From contig CM071597.1 of assembly GCA_036435485.1 (NCBI GenBank), positions 148,177,647-148,241,646 of the forward strand: 64,000 nucleotides of DNA, written 5' to 3'. Numbering within the stretch: the first letter of the stretch is position 1; each line of letters starts with the position of its first letter. Origin of the DNA: Saposhnikovia divaricata. Its lineage: Eukaryota; Streptophyta; Magnoliopsida; Apiales; Apiaceae. Under the pieces are notes generated by a model, which was not told the origin of the DNA, ran no database searches, and saw only the letters and a list, made by a program, of their open reading frames with translations. Made by a program: the position numbers and the translations under genes. This document shows, in pieces, positions 23,218 to 34,159 of the stretch.

Positions 23218-24942
23218 GGTTTATAGTTGACATAAGGTGTAGTGGAAGATATATAAATTTTGGTAAGCGGTAGATCCAAAGTTGATTGAGTTTCCCACTA
23301 ATATGTTTAGTAGAAACAATCCTTCTCAAACAATGGGAGGATTGTTGATGGCATTTTCTTTAATATTCTATACAAAATGTCTAGAAACCTTATGGCAAAT
23401 TATTTATCTTTCAAATTTTTCCTATTTATTAATGTCAAAGTAAACCTCTAATTTGCTAATAGACGATATGTTGTTTCTCGGCCCAGTTTAAATTATTTGT
23501 TTCTTTGAACGTCACACTAGGTGTATAGTGATGTACATCAAAATCAAAGATTCTACTATGAGGTGCCCATGCTCCACAAACGTATATACTATCTAAGTTA
23601 TAGGTTTTAAGTTCATTGCAAACTTCGATATTTGGTGGAGTAGGATTACATCTGGAGGTTGTTTATCACATGAAAACAGGTTACCTGGTCCTTTAAGATC
23701 TTGTCTCAATGTACGTAGTCAACCATAAATTACAGATTTAGCGAATCCCATAATCTTAATGTCTTTCATGTACTATCTTACAGGAACACAGGCTACCAGG
23801 TCACATGTTAGATGAAGTACTAAATTGGAAATGGAATTCATACTTCTACACATCATAGGTTGCACCTGATTAATTCAATAGTTATTTAACACATCTGTAA
23901 TAAGCTTATGGTTGTCTGTTATGGTATAAAGGAAAAAAGTTCTCACGTGAGCCAAAAAATGAATCTCAAAGTTGCATTTTCTTTGAGTTTTTTTTAATTT
24001 CAAAATAAAATTGTTAAGGCTATCACATATAAAAAATGAAAATAATTATTTTAATAAAAATATAATAACCTTGATTTAGGACAACCATAAGCTTGTGTGC
24101 ATGGAACTCGGTCTTTTGTTTTAGTTGTCTTGTTAGGTCTAGAGTTCAAATTCGAGCAGGTATAAAATACATTTTTGTATGAGAGTGTGTTTAGGCAATC
24201 TTATTGTGCTAATCCTAGAAATTATAGAACAAGATACACTCCTGTCTAGACAAAACAATGAGAGTTTGTATTAAAGTTTGTATTAATTTCATTTTTAAAG
24301 CTGACTAAAAAATATATGAACGTGTGAGTATTGTGGAATTAAAAGTTAAGCGTATTAGTAATCTTGACATAAAAATCATTTTCAACATAGTGAATAACAA
24401 ACAATATTAAATCTTCAGATGAAAAGAACCTTCAACATAGATGCCAACTAAGGAAATTATAGTGCCATGAACAATGGATGAGGTTGACTTGTCATTTGAA
24501 GACCATTAAATTCCATTTCAATTACAATGAAATTACAATATCACTTTTCCCACAAATGTGATCTTCATTTTAGTCACCAACCTGTACGACCACTAAATTA
24601 TATGGATTGACATGATTGATATATCCACATATGATTCAAGAGGACTTTATTATTGAAAGAAAATAAAGCTCCACTGATATGATAACTGAATGGATATTAC
24701 AAATACGTGAGTGATACTCACAAAATGAAAGTATAATCAATATTTAAAACTAAAACTAAACACCTAAGATGGCAGTTAAAAACCAAGGAATGCACATGAT
24801 TTTTCTCCATACAATATTCCACTAAATTCCAAACTGACTACTACTAAGACCTATTCTTTCTGTGACTTGCACGCAGACTTGCTGATTTATTCAAATAATA
24901 AACATAAACAAAACATATACGGTTAGGTTAATAAATCCAACA
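23218..24942. other. No gene recognised; right part probably copia LTR
   Basis: Shared with copy B (about 55553-57294). 23290-23350 has short inverted pieces (CAATCCT / AGGATTG). Leftward from 24942 the minus strand begins TGTTGGATTTATTAACC after a polypurine tract, so the right few hundred bases are probably the 3' LTR of the minus-strand copia element; its far end was not located. Confidence 0.5.
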
Positions 24943-25713
24943 TATTCCCCCTAATCTAAACGTGATTAAGCTCCCGACTCCCAACAGTTTTCGTATCTTC
25001 TTGAACTTTACTGCAGACAACATCTTAGTTAAAATGTCTGCACGCTGCTTATTTGTGCTCACATGTTTGATAATGATCAGCCCTTTCTCCACACACTCTC
25101 TAATGAAATGATAACGCACATCCACTTCGATCGTGAGACATAGGGTTTTTCGCCAAGTCAACATCAAACCTGTTATCGATATACAGAGTGACAAGACCAG
25201 CTTTTATGCTTAAAATTTCATTGAGAACTCTTTGCAACCATATCCCTTGACACACAGCGGTTGTAGCTACCATGAATTCAACTTCACATGAGGACAATAC
25301 AACACACCTTTGTTTATGAGAAATCCACGTAATCAAATTAATGTCATCAAGATAAAATGCCATTCTACCTATGCTTTTTCGATCATCTACATCCCAAGCT
25401 AAATCGCTATCCGAGAAGCCTGACAACATGTAATTACCTCGACCCTCTTTATACACTAGACCAAAATTCAGGTTCCTTTTACGTACCGAAGAATGTGCTT
25501 TGCGACATTCATATGTAACATAGTGGGCATTTCCATAAATTTGCTGACCAGCCCAATAGCATAAGCTATGTTAGGCCTTGTATGGACCAAATAACAAAGG
25601 CCTCCAACCAATGATTTAAACTGCATTGAATTCTCTGGTTCCCCACTCTCGTCTTTGTTTCGCTTTATTTTGTGTTCCATGGGGTATTTCACAGGGTTAC
25701 AGTCTCTCATACC
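24943..25713 (-). pseudogene. Ty1-copia pol remnant: end of RT and RNase H (copy A)
   Basis: Three overlapping minus frames give, in order, the RT tail (Arg-Asp-Cys-Asn-Pro-Val, Pro-Met-Glu, Leu-Val-Gly-Gly-Leu-Cys-Tyr-Leu, Arg-Pro-Asn-Ile-Ala-Tyr-Ala-Ile-Gly), the RNase H core (Ser-Asp-Ser-Asp-Leu-Ala-Trp-Asp, Asp-Asp-Arg-Lys-Ser, Leu-Ser-Ser-Cys-Glu-Val-Glu-Phe) and the C-terminal Ala-Asp-Ile-Leu-Thr-Lys motif. Frameshifts separate them. The polypurine tract (minus strand AGGGGGAATA, about 24943-24952) follows. The upstream RT, integrase and gag of this element are missing: at 25714 an LTR of opposite orientation begins. Confidence 0.9.
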
Positions 25714-26043
25714 TGTTGAAATATTGTGCAAACTACATGAAGTTTCTAGAATCATTGAGAAGCTAATCATGCATTTCTAGGTTCATGTATTAGAAAGTTC
25801 ATGTATTTACATTTATTATAAGTAATATGAATCTATCCATGCTTATCATCTAGGCTTATCATCTAGAATATTCTATTCCTACTATATAATATACGTTTTA
25901 CATGTAGCAAATTATGATTTGAGAATTCAAGAAATATTTCAAGTATTTTCTATTTGTGTGTGTTTGTGTGTGTTTTCTATGCATATTTTTTTTCCTAGTT
26001 TAGGAATCTGATCATGAGCCTGTAGTTGGTGTTTCTAGCTACA
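25714..26043 (+). mobile_element. Ty1-copia LTR, plus orientation (copy A)
   Basis: Runs from TGTTGAAATATTGTGC to ...TTTCTAGCTACA, giving the expected TG...CA ends, and is followed four bases later by a Met-tRNA primer site. No downstream 3' LTR partner is visible, so the element is truncated. Confidence 0.75.
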
Positions 26044-26047
26044 GATT

Positions 26048-26059
26048 TGGTATCAGAGC
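26048..26059 (+). other. Primer binding site (initiator Met tRNA)
   Basis: TGGTATCAGAGC, the standard plant copia primer site complementary to the 3' end of initiator tRNA-Met. Its distance to the LTR end and the gag start downstream fit one element. Confidence 0.85.
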
Positions 26060-26167
26060 TGTGTTTTACTTGCTGTGTTCAGTGGAGGATGTTCGCAAAA
26101 AAGGAAGGCAGAAAATTGGTTTAAGGCAGAAAATCTGCTATTGTTGCTGGTGTTTGTATTCTAATAG

Positions 26168-26557
26168 ATGGATATAAATGGTGGAGCACTGAATCAGTTT
26201 GGCATGGAGAAACTTACAAACAGCAACTATAAATACTGGAGGTTGTGTATGAAGCTATATCTCCAGGGACAAGATCTTTGGGATATTATTGATGAAGGAG
26301 ATACTGAGTTACCTCCGACTAAAAATACTGAAGCTAGAAGAAAGTGGAAAATAAAGTGCGGAAAAGCATTGTTTGCTTTAAGAGGCTCTGTCCACAAGGA
26401 TTTAATTGATCACAACCGAGACAAGGAGACACCAAAAGATGTGTGGGATACATTGGAGAAGCTCTTCACCAAGAAGAACACTGCTAGGCTTCAATTACTG
26501 GAAAACAATCTAGCAAACACCAGTCAAGGTAACATATCAATCGCTCAATATTTTTAA
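26168..26557 (+). pseudogene. Ty1-copia gag N-terminal region, plus strand (copy A)
   Basis: ATG at 26168 begins Met-Asp-Ile-Asn-Gly. The frame holds the copia Gag pattern Leu-Thr-Asn-Ser-Asn-Tyr-Lys-Tyr-Trp-Arg, Leu-Trp-Asp-Ile-Ile, and Val-Trp-Asp-Thr-Leu-Glu-Lys-Leu-Phe (DUF4219/UBN2-type). A TAA after Gln-Tyr-Phe stops it, yet the same frame continues Lys-Val-Lys-Asn-Leu-Cys-Ala-Glu-Ile for about 18 codons, so this is a nonsense change shared with copy B. Homology then switches abruptly to the opposite-strand gag near 26615. Confidence 0.85.
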
Positions 26558-26619
26558 AAAGTAAAGAACTTATGTGCTGAGATTTCAGAATTGTATCCTG
26601 ACGAGCCTATCAAAAAATT

Positions 26620-27238
26620 TCCACCATTATCATTGCTCCAATTTTTTCTATTATTTATGATAACTTTTGATTGAAATACACTTTCGAGAGAACTTTCAGG
26701 GTCACCCTTCACTCTTTGCTCATACGATTTAGAGATCCCATAAGACTTTGGATGCTAAGCGTAGATAGGTCTTTGGTTTCTCCAATTACAGAAACACTAG
26801 GAATAAATTTATCTGGGAGAATTATCAATATTTTTCCACCAGCTTTTTATTAGATATATCATCACCGCAAGACTTCATTTGATTAACAAGGTTAACAAAT
26901 CTAGAAGAGAATTCATTCATATTTTAAGTTTCCTTCATTTTGATATTTTCAAACTCTTTTATCAGATTTTGTAATTTAATAGGTTGTACCTTATCACTGC
27001 CATGAAATTCTTGTTGGAGAATTTCCCAAGATTCTTTTGCTGTTGATGCTCGCATAATTCTGGGAAAAATTGAATCTGAAACTCCAAATTGAATTTTTAA
27101 AAGAGATTTAGCCTCTTTTTCTTGATTCTCTTTCAACACCTTCCTTTGTGCTGCGTTCAGTTGCTCTGTGTTCTCTGGTTCAGTAAATCCAACATTGACA
27201 AATTCCCATAATCCAAGTGAACAGAATATTGTCATCAT
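26620..27238 (-). pseudogene. Second Ty1-copia gag, minus strand (copy A)
   Basis: ATG at 27238. The frame contains Leu-Trp-Glu-Phe-Val, Ala-Lys-Glu-Ser-Trp-Glu-Ile-Leu-Gln-Gln-Glu-Phe-His-Gly-Ser and Leu-Gln-Asn-Leu-Ile-Lys-Glu-Phe-Glu, a UBN2-type copia Gag different from the plus-strand one. After a stop near 26930 the homology continues (Asn-Glu-Phe-Ser-Ser-Arg-Phe..., Ser-Val-Ile-Glu-Glu-Thr-Lys-Asp-Leu) to about 26620. Together with the LTR at 27386-27624 it forms the 5' half of an element on the minus strand. Confidence 0.85.
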
Positions 27239-27370
27239 TTTAACGCTCTAGAACTCATAATTTTCTCCATCGAAGATTGGGATGATGGTGGTTTTTGTAT
27301 TTAAGCTATTGGCCATGATGTTTATGGTTGCAGCAACTTCAAATTATGCCCAGCTATGTGTAAATCGAAT

Positions 27371-27382
27371 AGCTCTGATACC
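27371..27382 (-). other. Primer binding site of minus-strand copia element
   Basis: The minus strand reads TGGTATCAGAGC, three bases inside the LTR end (..ATCAACA). In copy B one base is changed (the plus strand reads GATATTACC rather than GATACCACC). Confidence 0.8.
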
Positions 27383-27385
27383 ACC

Positions 27386-27624
27386 TGTTGATTTTACTAA
27401 AAGAAGTCTGAGTATTTTGTTTAAGAAAAATAAAGAGAGACAAAATGTTTCTGAAAACACTCTACTGATTCCATTTATCATTCTTAAATTTATATTATTT
27501 CTGGAGGTACACGAAAAGTCCATACATGATAAACATAGAGAGACTCCTCATACATGAATATTATTAATATTGACTGTTGATATTTTACATGACAAAACAT
27601 TAGTGTGACATTCATGTTTCAACA
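27386..27624 (-). mobile_element. Ty1-copia LTR, minus orientation (copy A)
   Basis: On the minus strand it begins TGTTGAAACATGAATG and ends AAATCAACA. Length is 239 bp, with TG...CA ends and a primer site directly inside. It differs from the LTR at 25714 and from the TGTTGGATT start near 24942, so three copia families meet here. Confidence 0.8.
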
Positions 27625-29162
27625 ATCAGTCTTTATTATCCAGAAAACTTCAGTTGTGTTCCCTTTTGGTAGGTACTAGGTAGTGCTCAAAGGAATGGTT
27701 TGTCTCTTATCCTATTGTGGGAGCTTTGCGGATAACATTTACATGCTTATACACTACACTTGATATGCTCTCACTCTCTAGTCTAACAAACGCAACAAGG
27801 GCTTGGATCTCGATTAGGATTCCAAAGTAAGGGGCTTCGAGATTAGAGTTTCGATTTATGATTAAGGCTTCAATTGGGGCTTGTTAATTGAGGTTCAAGA
27901 TTAAGGTGTTATTCTCTTTCACTTTAATTTGCTATATGTTACTATTAATTTGTTTTGTTAATTGGGTTTTGTACGTGTGTATGTATATGTGCATCGATCA
28001 AACATGAGGCTATTCTTCGTTCTTCCTCTCTCGATTTTAGGCATTTCCTCTCTCTTTCTCTCTCACACATTTTCAATTTTATTTGGTCAATATTTTTCTT
28101 CCAATTTGAATTTTTTTGCTTATTTTGTATTTTAGTTTGGATTTTTCAGGTAATTTAGGGGTTTCTTTAGAACTCATTGTCTGATTTGGGGATTCAATTT
28201 TTTATTTTCACATATAAGTTTAAAATAGGGAGGATTATTTTTTGAAACAAGATTTGTGAAAGGTTATTAGTATTTAGATTAAAACTACTACTTTTTAAGA
28301 GATTCGTAAACGAATAAAATCGTATGTTGATTCTCTCAATTTTCTTTTAATAGAAGTAATGCTTTTGTGTAAGTCAATTCTACAAATTTTCTTGTCCACA
28401 TTATGTTGAGTATGAAATAACACAAGAAAATACAGAGGGGAGGTGAATGTATTTTCAACACTTTCTTGATTTTCTTTTTCTAGACAACCTGTGGTGAATC
28501 TGTGTATGTGTTTGTGGCAAAGTATGTGTATGTCAAACAAATATTATGTGCGGAAATCAGAACACCGGAAACTCACTTTAATCTAATATTTTATTAGATT
28601 GAAAGTATGCTATAATCTGGGAATGCAAGATATTTGATAAGAATTACAATGAAAAACTTAAGTGCTAAAGAAGTGAGGCTGTTTACTTATAGAACATATG
28701 CACAGTCCACTTGCTACGTACAAACTTAGTAACAGACAAATTTGCTTTCTAACTTGTCTATTCCTTTTTGGTGCAAGTCTAGGCATCTTGTGATACAATC
28801 TAATTTCTACTCTGCATAGATCCACTTCTTCAGCTTCCTGTTCCTTTGAATATCTATCCAAGCTTTTTTGTAGACTTTCCATGTACATACAACACTGAAA
28901 TGTCACTATTGGTGTCTTGGTTTGTGTAGGTTTTCTAACTTGAACATCTGCAGTAATTTATCTTCAAGAATCCATTTGAGAAATGACTAAGTACTAGATT
29001 CGAGAACTTGAGTTGAATAGTTAGATAACTCTGAGTTCTCGAACTAGCCTTTCCTGATATATTGAATCACTTCTCAAATGTATCTTTTCTTCTATGGACC
29101 ATGAGTTGTCGAATAGTGCCTTTAATTATGAAATCCTTGAGAATTTAATGCATCTATCTCCT
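27625..29162. other. Duplicated region, probably LTR/leader DNA split by the outer CACTA
   Basis: No gene is recognised. 27630-27755 recurs, diverged, at 53288-53410 in the B-specific block as well as at its homologous site (59988-60113). The right part, with AGAGGGGAGGTGAATG-like and CTTGAGAA/TCGAA motifs, resembles the sequence right of the CACTA (37218-37687), consistent with one LTR into which the CACTA inserted. Confidence 0.4.
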
Positions 29163-29863
29163 CACTACACCATAAATAACCTACTGCAACATACAAACAA
29201 TGGTGCAATAGCTTCAAAATATGTTGCAATTGCTCAAGAAATGGCAAATGCAACATAAAATCCATGTTGCTTTTTTCCATGTTGCATTATGAGTCTAAGG
29301 TAACATAATGTATCCATACTGCAACATCAAAAAATATGTTACAGTAGCATGCTACTGCAACATCTAACCATCCTATAGAAACATAAAATATATGTTGCCT
29401 TAGATGTTGAGATTTACTAAAAAAAGTGGGACCCACAGTGGGGCCCACCGCAGGGCCCACGTGGGACCCACTGTTGGGTTAATTGTAAGTTGCAACACTT
29501 TTTATGCTAATGCAACATGTTTCATTATTCATATATAATTTTATGTGCCAAAGTTGCAACATTTAAGGTAGCTACTACAACACATTTGTTAAAAAAAATT
29601 GATAGATTTTGTTTGAATATTGAACATGCCAATAACCTGTTTTCATTCACATTACCAAAATATTTCATAACCAACAATCCACATTAGTCATCCTAATTCA
29701 CCAACAATACCAAAATAAACCAACATTGCAACCCATAGTTACCCCAAAGCTATATAAACCAACATCTGAATCCGATAAAGTACTAGAATAAAACCAACAC
29801 CACTACCCAGTCACTAATACTAGTACAAAAGATGGTAAAGTCAAAATAAATACTAGTCTCAAA

Positions 29864-30480
29864 CTATGAGCTAGTGCGAGCAATCACAGGTGTGCCTGTG
29901 ACTTTCTTGCTCATTGACGCCTCAACTTCGCTAACCAGTGTCTGCCTTATCTTGCCTGCCAGCTCTTGCACGTATGTGTTTGTCAAACCACTAATACTGT
30001 AACAAACCTTTGCGACATTAGGACATCTACCATGAAGCCAAGCTGGTCCATGTTTCTTTCCATCAGAAAGTAGTTCATCAATGGCATCTTCAGATGTAAC
30101 AAGTTTTTTTATTGATGTTTTCCTATAAAACACACAAGGACACATGAACGTATTAAACTAAATATGAATAGCACAAGTCAAATAATCATCTAATACATTA
30201 AACATTAAAACAAAAATGCTTAAAATACGAGATGTCCTCCAAAGAATCCTAAAAGAATAAGGGAATGTTCACAATATATCATACATAAAGAATTAAAATT
30301 TTGTACAATGAATTTTTCTATCACCTGTATGGTTTTCATGTTAGTGTTTGCAGGGATAGCCTTTCTCAAAGCTAGTTCCCCAGTTCTAGGGAGTTTTGTC
30401 TCTGGGGAGTAAAGGACTGCATTTGTGGGAGAAGCAAACCATGGTGCCCAGTCAGTTAAAGGTAGATGTTAGCTGAGAAA
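29864..30480 (-). pseudogene. CACTA transposase-associated ORF remnant (copy A)
   Basis: Two coding pieces lie on the minus strand. The upstream one (about 30480-30320) has Leu-Pro-Arg-Thr-Gly-Glu-Leu-Ala-Leu-Arg-Lys-Ala-Ile-Pro-Ala-Asn-Thr-Asn-Met-Lys. The downstream one (30145-29864) has His-Gly-Pro-Ala-Trp-Leu-His-Gly-Arg-Cys-Pro followed by a Tyr-Val-Gln-Glu-Leu-Ala-Gly-Lys-Ile-Arg helix. Both patterns are like those I associate with the plant Ptta/En/Spm (Transposase_24, TNPA-like DNA-binding) proteins. The zone between 30146 and 30319 may be an intron. Copy A lacks five bases present in copy B near 30470 (GGTAATGAAGATG versus GGTAGATG), breaking the frame. No TNPD-type catalytic transposase is visible. 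Confidence 0.5.
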
Positions 30481-30639
30481 AAATAACAATCACGGAAATT
30501 GCTGCACCAAATTTCTTCATTTGATCTTCCAGAGTTGTACATAGAAATATAGTTCTATCGCCAAATTTCTATCACCACATACTCACTTGTGCTATGTGGT
30601 TATCTTATAGTTTTTTCATCAACCCAGCCTGAAACCAAC

Positions 30640-31493
30640 TCGAGCAAAGATAAACCTCCTCTGCCATTACATGAGCTTTGGAGGCAGGGAAAGTAGCATA
30701 AATTTTCAATTAATTAAAATAAAACCAACTGGATACATACATTAATTTATACATTGAATAGAAAGGTAGAAAAAGAAGTACCTTAAACGAATATACAAAC
30801 TAAATAAACCAACTGGAACCAAAGCGCTCAAATCCGAATCTGAAACAAAGATAAACCCAAATTAAAAGGAGCAATTAAAGACCAAATCGATTAAAACATA
30901 ATGAAGAAGAAACCCCTAATTTAAACCCCAAATTGTTTGAAAACCCTAATTTTATTACAGTTGTTTGAAGCCCAAATCGATTGAAACCCTAATTGATTAG
31001 TGAAATTGATTAAACGCCAGTTGTTTGAGTGATTTGATTTCTTTACCGTCGAGAGTACGGGAGATGGAAGACAGATGAGAGTGTAAAGAGAAGAGTGGGT
31101 GAGTGAAAAGAGATAAGAGTGTGAGTGTGGGCGGTATTTTTGCCCCTCGTGCTTTTGTCTGAAATTTTCTAACCCCGCCCTACTTTTCTAACCCGCGCTC
31201 TTATCTTCGTTCTGTGAGGTTTTAGTAAAAAATATTTTTCTTTTTCTTCAATAATTATTTATTATAATTTTATTAAATTTTTTTTCATATTTATAAAAAT
31301 AAAATTGATACTTATTTGATAAAATTTATATATTTGTAAAGTTGTCTACATTAATTTTATCAAATAAAATATGATCATATATGATATGATAAATTATTTA
31401 AATTCATAACATTTTTCCCAAAAATTAAAATTAGTTTATTAAATATTTAGAATTACTTAAATATTTAAATATATTAATTATTCCTTTATCTGG
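30640..31493. other. Left-arm leader of the outer CACTA
   Basis: Repeats of AACCCTAATT and AAATCGATTGAA occur, as in a 5' untranslated leader for the minus-strand ORF, followed by AGAGTG-rich purine DNA (31060-31130) and then AT-rich DNA. No frame is recognised. Confidence 0.4.
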
Positions 31494-32133
31494 TCACACT
31501 ACACCATATATGCTTTTTAGCAACACCTGAAAAAAGTGTAAAAAATCAAAAATAGTGTTGCCTTAAGCCAAAAATTGGTCTAAGGCTACACTTTTCCCAA
31601 ATTTGGTGATGTTGGATATAGTCCCATAGCCGTAGGTGATAAGCCAACACTTAGTTCAATTCTATGGCTACATCGATTTATATGTTGCCTTAGTTATTTA
31701 TGGCAACACTTTACGATCTACAGCAACACCAAATACAATGTTACCATAAACTCTACTGCAACATCATTTTTTCTTACAGCAACACCAAATACAATGTTAC
31801 CATAAACTTAAATGTTACCACCAGTAGGGCCCACTAGTGGGCCCACCGTGATTGTGAGGACAAGTGTGGGACCCACTTTTATGGCAACACAAATTTTGGC
31901 TACAGCAACATTTGCTAGCAACATTTCTTAACATTATTTTTACTTTTTACCAACATTTTATAGCCTCAATGGCAACACTTTTCTATTTTAAACAAAAAAT
32001 CAGTAATATGAAAATATTCATTCCCTTAATAACCAAATCAACACAACCAACTTGGAAAGTACAATCATAATAATCCATACGACATTAATCCATATTCACT
32101 ACAATCATAACCAACCCAAATTAACTACAATCA

Positions 32134-32560
32134 TTAACCAACTAGAAAAGTACAACCAAACACAATATTCGACAAACTAGTTAAGTACATAACGACTAAA
32201 ATAAATTCCACTAGATAACGACAAACTAGTCCAACATCTGATTCTATGTAATCACTTGACTCACTTTCTCCAGCTACCACCAGCTGATTTAAGTCTCCTG
32301 GCTGCATGTATGAATTCCACAATCCCTTGAACATGATCAACTTGTGAATAAATTATATATTTAGTAAAGAGAAATTTAACATTTGCTTATATAACTGTAC
32401 ACGAGAAAGAGAGGAGACAAACACGAAAGTGAGAAATGAGAAACCTGTGAAGCAAATTGCTGCTGAACATCGTCAAGCAACTGCTCTTTTGAAGGATTAT
32501 AATTCATGCTTCTCTGTAAACCGAGAAACGAAGTGGCCGAGTTTAAAAATTACTTGTGAC
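32134..32560 (-). other. Exon-like pair inside the nested CACTA, unrecognised
   Basis: The minus strand shows an open stretch (Asn-Pro-Ser-Lys-Glu-Gln-Leu-Leu-Asp-Asp-Val-Gln-Gln-Gln-Phe-Ala) ending CAG|GTTTCT near 32443, and a second one starting after TTCACAAG at about 32340 (one frame reads Val-Gln-Gly-Ile-Val-Glu-Phe-Ile-His-Ala-Ala-Arg-Arg-Leu). These are plausible captured exons, but the frames do not join in an obvious phase and the gene is not identified. Confidence 0.3.
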
Positions 32561-32644
32561 AAAACTCCGGACAAAAACCAGTTGCTCAAAATGCAGTTTA
32601 ACGTTAATGTACATGCCAAACAATTCAAGGATTAAAATTAATCT

Positions 32645-33470
32645 AATATCTGAATGAATGGATCTCATATTTGTACCCGACAAATGAAATCTACCATGTA
32701 TATCCAATCAAGGTGAATAATCACAATTGATAAATCCCACTATAATATGTCAATCAGACTTGAACCTCATTCCAGCCATGGATGTTTTCAAGGTTTGTTA
32801 CCAAAATAGACAACTACATATTCCCTAATGTCATCTATTAATTACTATTTTTCAGTTAGAATTTTGAAAAGTGTAGTTAGTTTTGTGCTTTTCTTATTGT
32901 CCAGGTTTTTTTTTGTTTTTTTAACCATAATTACCATTTAATATACAGGCAATTACAGGGTTCATAAATGAGATTCTCTATATTATAAGTTCATAGGAAC
33001 TAGTCTGTTTGCGGAGGCTAACAATTATTGTGGAATAAATCTAGTATGATACATATTCATAATTTTCGCTGTGTCACATTCTAACCACAAGATTTGATAG
33101 TGATAGTGACATACCTTTAGTAACAGATCTCGAGCATGTAGAGTTACCTAGTAATAAGCAACAGATCCCGAGTTAGCATATTGAGCATAGTAAAACCTCA
33201 TATATGAAGAAATGCTACTCATCACATCGTATAGATGTCTTTCACAAATTAATCCAGCATTTTAAATACCATTTCACTAATTAAACTAGCCGCGACTAGC
33301 AAGTATGGATAGGCGGTGTATACTTTACAATTTAAATTTTCGAAATTAATACTTTGTTGTATAAGTAAATAAGTTGGTTGTTTAAGGTATTTTTACTGTG
33401 TATCGCTCAAAAAGTGCATAATGGGGTTATCTTATTCAGTAGCAAATGCTATATTACTAAATAATTTTTG
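32645..33470. other. Interior of nested CACTA, nothing recognised
   Basis: AT-rich DNA of intron-like composition between the exon-like pair and the PP2C exon; it may include captured intron sequence. Confidence 0.4.
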
Positions 33471-33477
33471 TTACCAG

Positions 33478-33576
33478 GTTACACGGTCAATTGGTGATGA
33501 TGATTTGAAGCCTGCGGCAACTGCAGAAACTGAAATAACTGAAACATTGCTATCTGTGGAGGATGAATACCTTGTA
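33478..33576 (+). pseudogene. Captured exon of a PP2C protein phosphatase
   Basis: Begins after a good acceptor (TTGTTACCAG, 33468-33477). The 33 codons read Val-Thr-Arg-Ser-Ile-Gly-Asp-Asp-Asp-Leu-Lys-Pro, then Ala-Glu-Thr-Glu-Ile-Thr-Glu-Thr and Glu-Asp-Glu-Tyr-Leu-Val. This is the conserved PP2C block with the R-S-x-G-D core before the metal-binding D-G-(L/V)-W motif; the next motif is missing because unrelated sequence starts at about 33577. The wording is closest to the kinase-plus-PP2C protein type in plants, from memory. PP2Cs are Mn/Mg-dependent Ser/Thr phosphatases; this fragment lacks most of the catalytic fold. Confidence 0.75.
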
Positions 33577-34077
33577 AGGACTATGGTGCATGTACTGCTG
33601 GGAAGGTGGGTTACTAAGTGAACTATATTGGGCTTGTGAGTTGGGCATCTGACTCTGCATGGTGGGTTGATTATTTGTTTGAACATTGAGGGGTTGTGTG
33701 GCCATAAAAGCATTGGGGTCTGAAACAGGATATGATTGTTCTGGATATGAAATGGGGTTGCTGTGTATATTGCTTGGTTTGGAAGGGAAAGTATTGGACA
33801 CAATAGAGGTCTTTGTACGCCCAGCTTTTTTAGCTTCCTCAACTGCGAATGTGGAAAGAACAGTGGAACTCATAATATACTGAGAGGAGCTAGAGGCTGC
33901 AAGCCTCTCCGCAACTTCTGCTGCAATGGCTGCAGCTGACTTCTTTGGTGTTTGCCCTTTCGTAATGGCATCTACCGCTGCTGGGGCCGCAGTTGATAGT
34001 TTGGAATCGGCCACATAATTTTCATCATTGAGCCGTTTCCTCATGCAGGCAGCTTCCTCTGCTTGTGCCTGTGCCAC
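33577..34077 (-). pseudogene. Captured exon of an RPRD/CID-type (ENTH/VHS family) gene
   Basis: The minus-strand exon starts after an acceptor (AACTTTCAG) at 34077. It reads Val-Ala-Gln-Ala-Gln-Ala-Glu-Glu-Ala, Met-Arg-Lys-Arg-Leu-Asn-Asp-Glu, then Ala-Ala-Ile-Ala-Ala-Glu-Val-Ala-Glu-Arg-Leu-Ala-Ala-Ser, then Leu-Ser-Thr-Phe-Ala-Val-Glu-Glu-Ala-Lys, and a Pro/Gln/Asn-rich tail. This resembles the coiled-coil and C-terminal part of plant regulation-of-nuclear-pre-mRNA (RPRD1/Rtt103-like) proteins, which bind the RNA polymerase II CTD through an N-terminal CID domain not present here. About 165 codons remain open, unusually long for a dead fragment. It abuts the PP2C exon tail-to-tail within a few bases. 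Confidence 0.7.
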
Positions 34078-34159
34078 CTGAAAGTTCATTCCATTTATAT
34101 GATCGTTATATCAGATTAATATGTATTTTTTGCAAAAATCAAACTGATGGACATGAATT

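Noticed and set aside
22949..23329. 126-codon minus-strand frame
   Set aside because: It is the shadow of the HECT fragment, which has clear family similarity on the plus strand.
29163..31496. Separate MITE or MULE rather than the outer CACTA arm
   Set aside because: The CACTA...TAGTG ends and the CCT duplication at 29160 and 37215 tie both arms into one element.
33686..33883. Plus-strand frame within the RPRD piece
   Set aside because: Shadow of the minus-strand captured exon.
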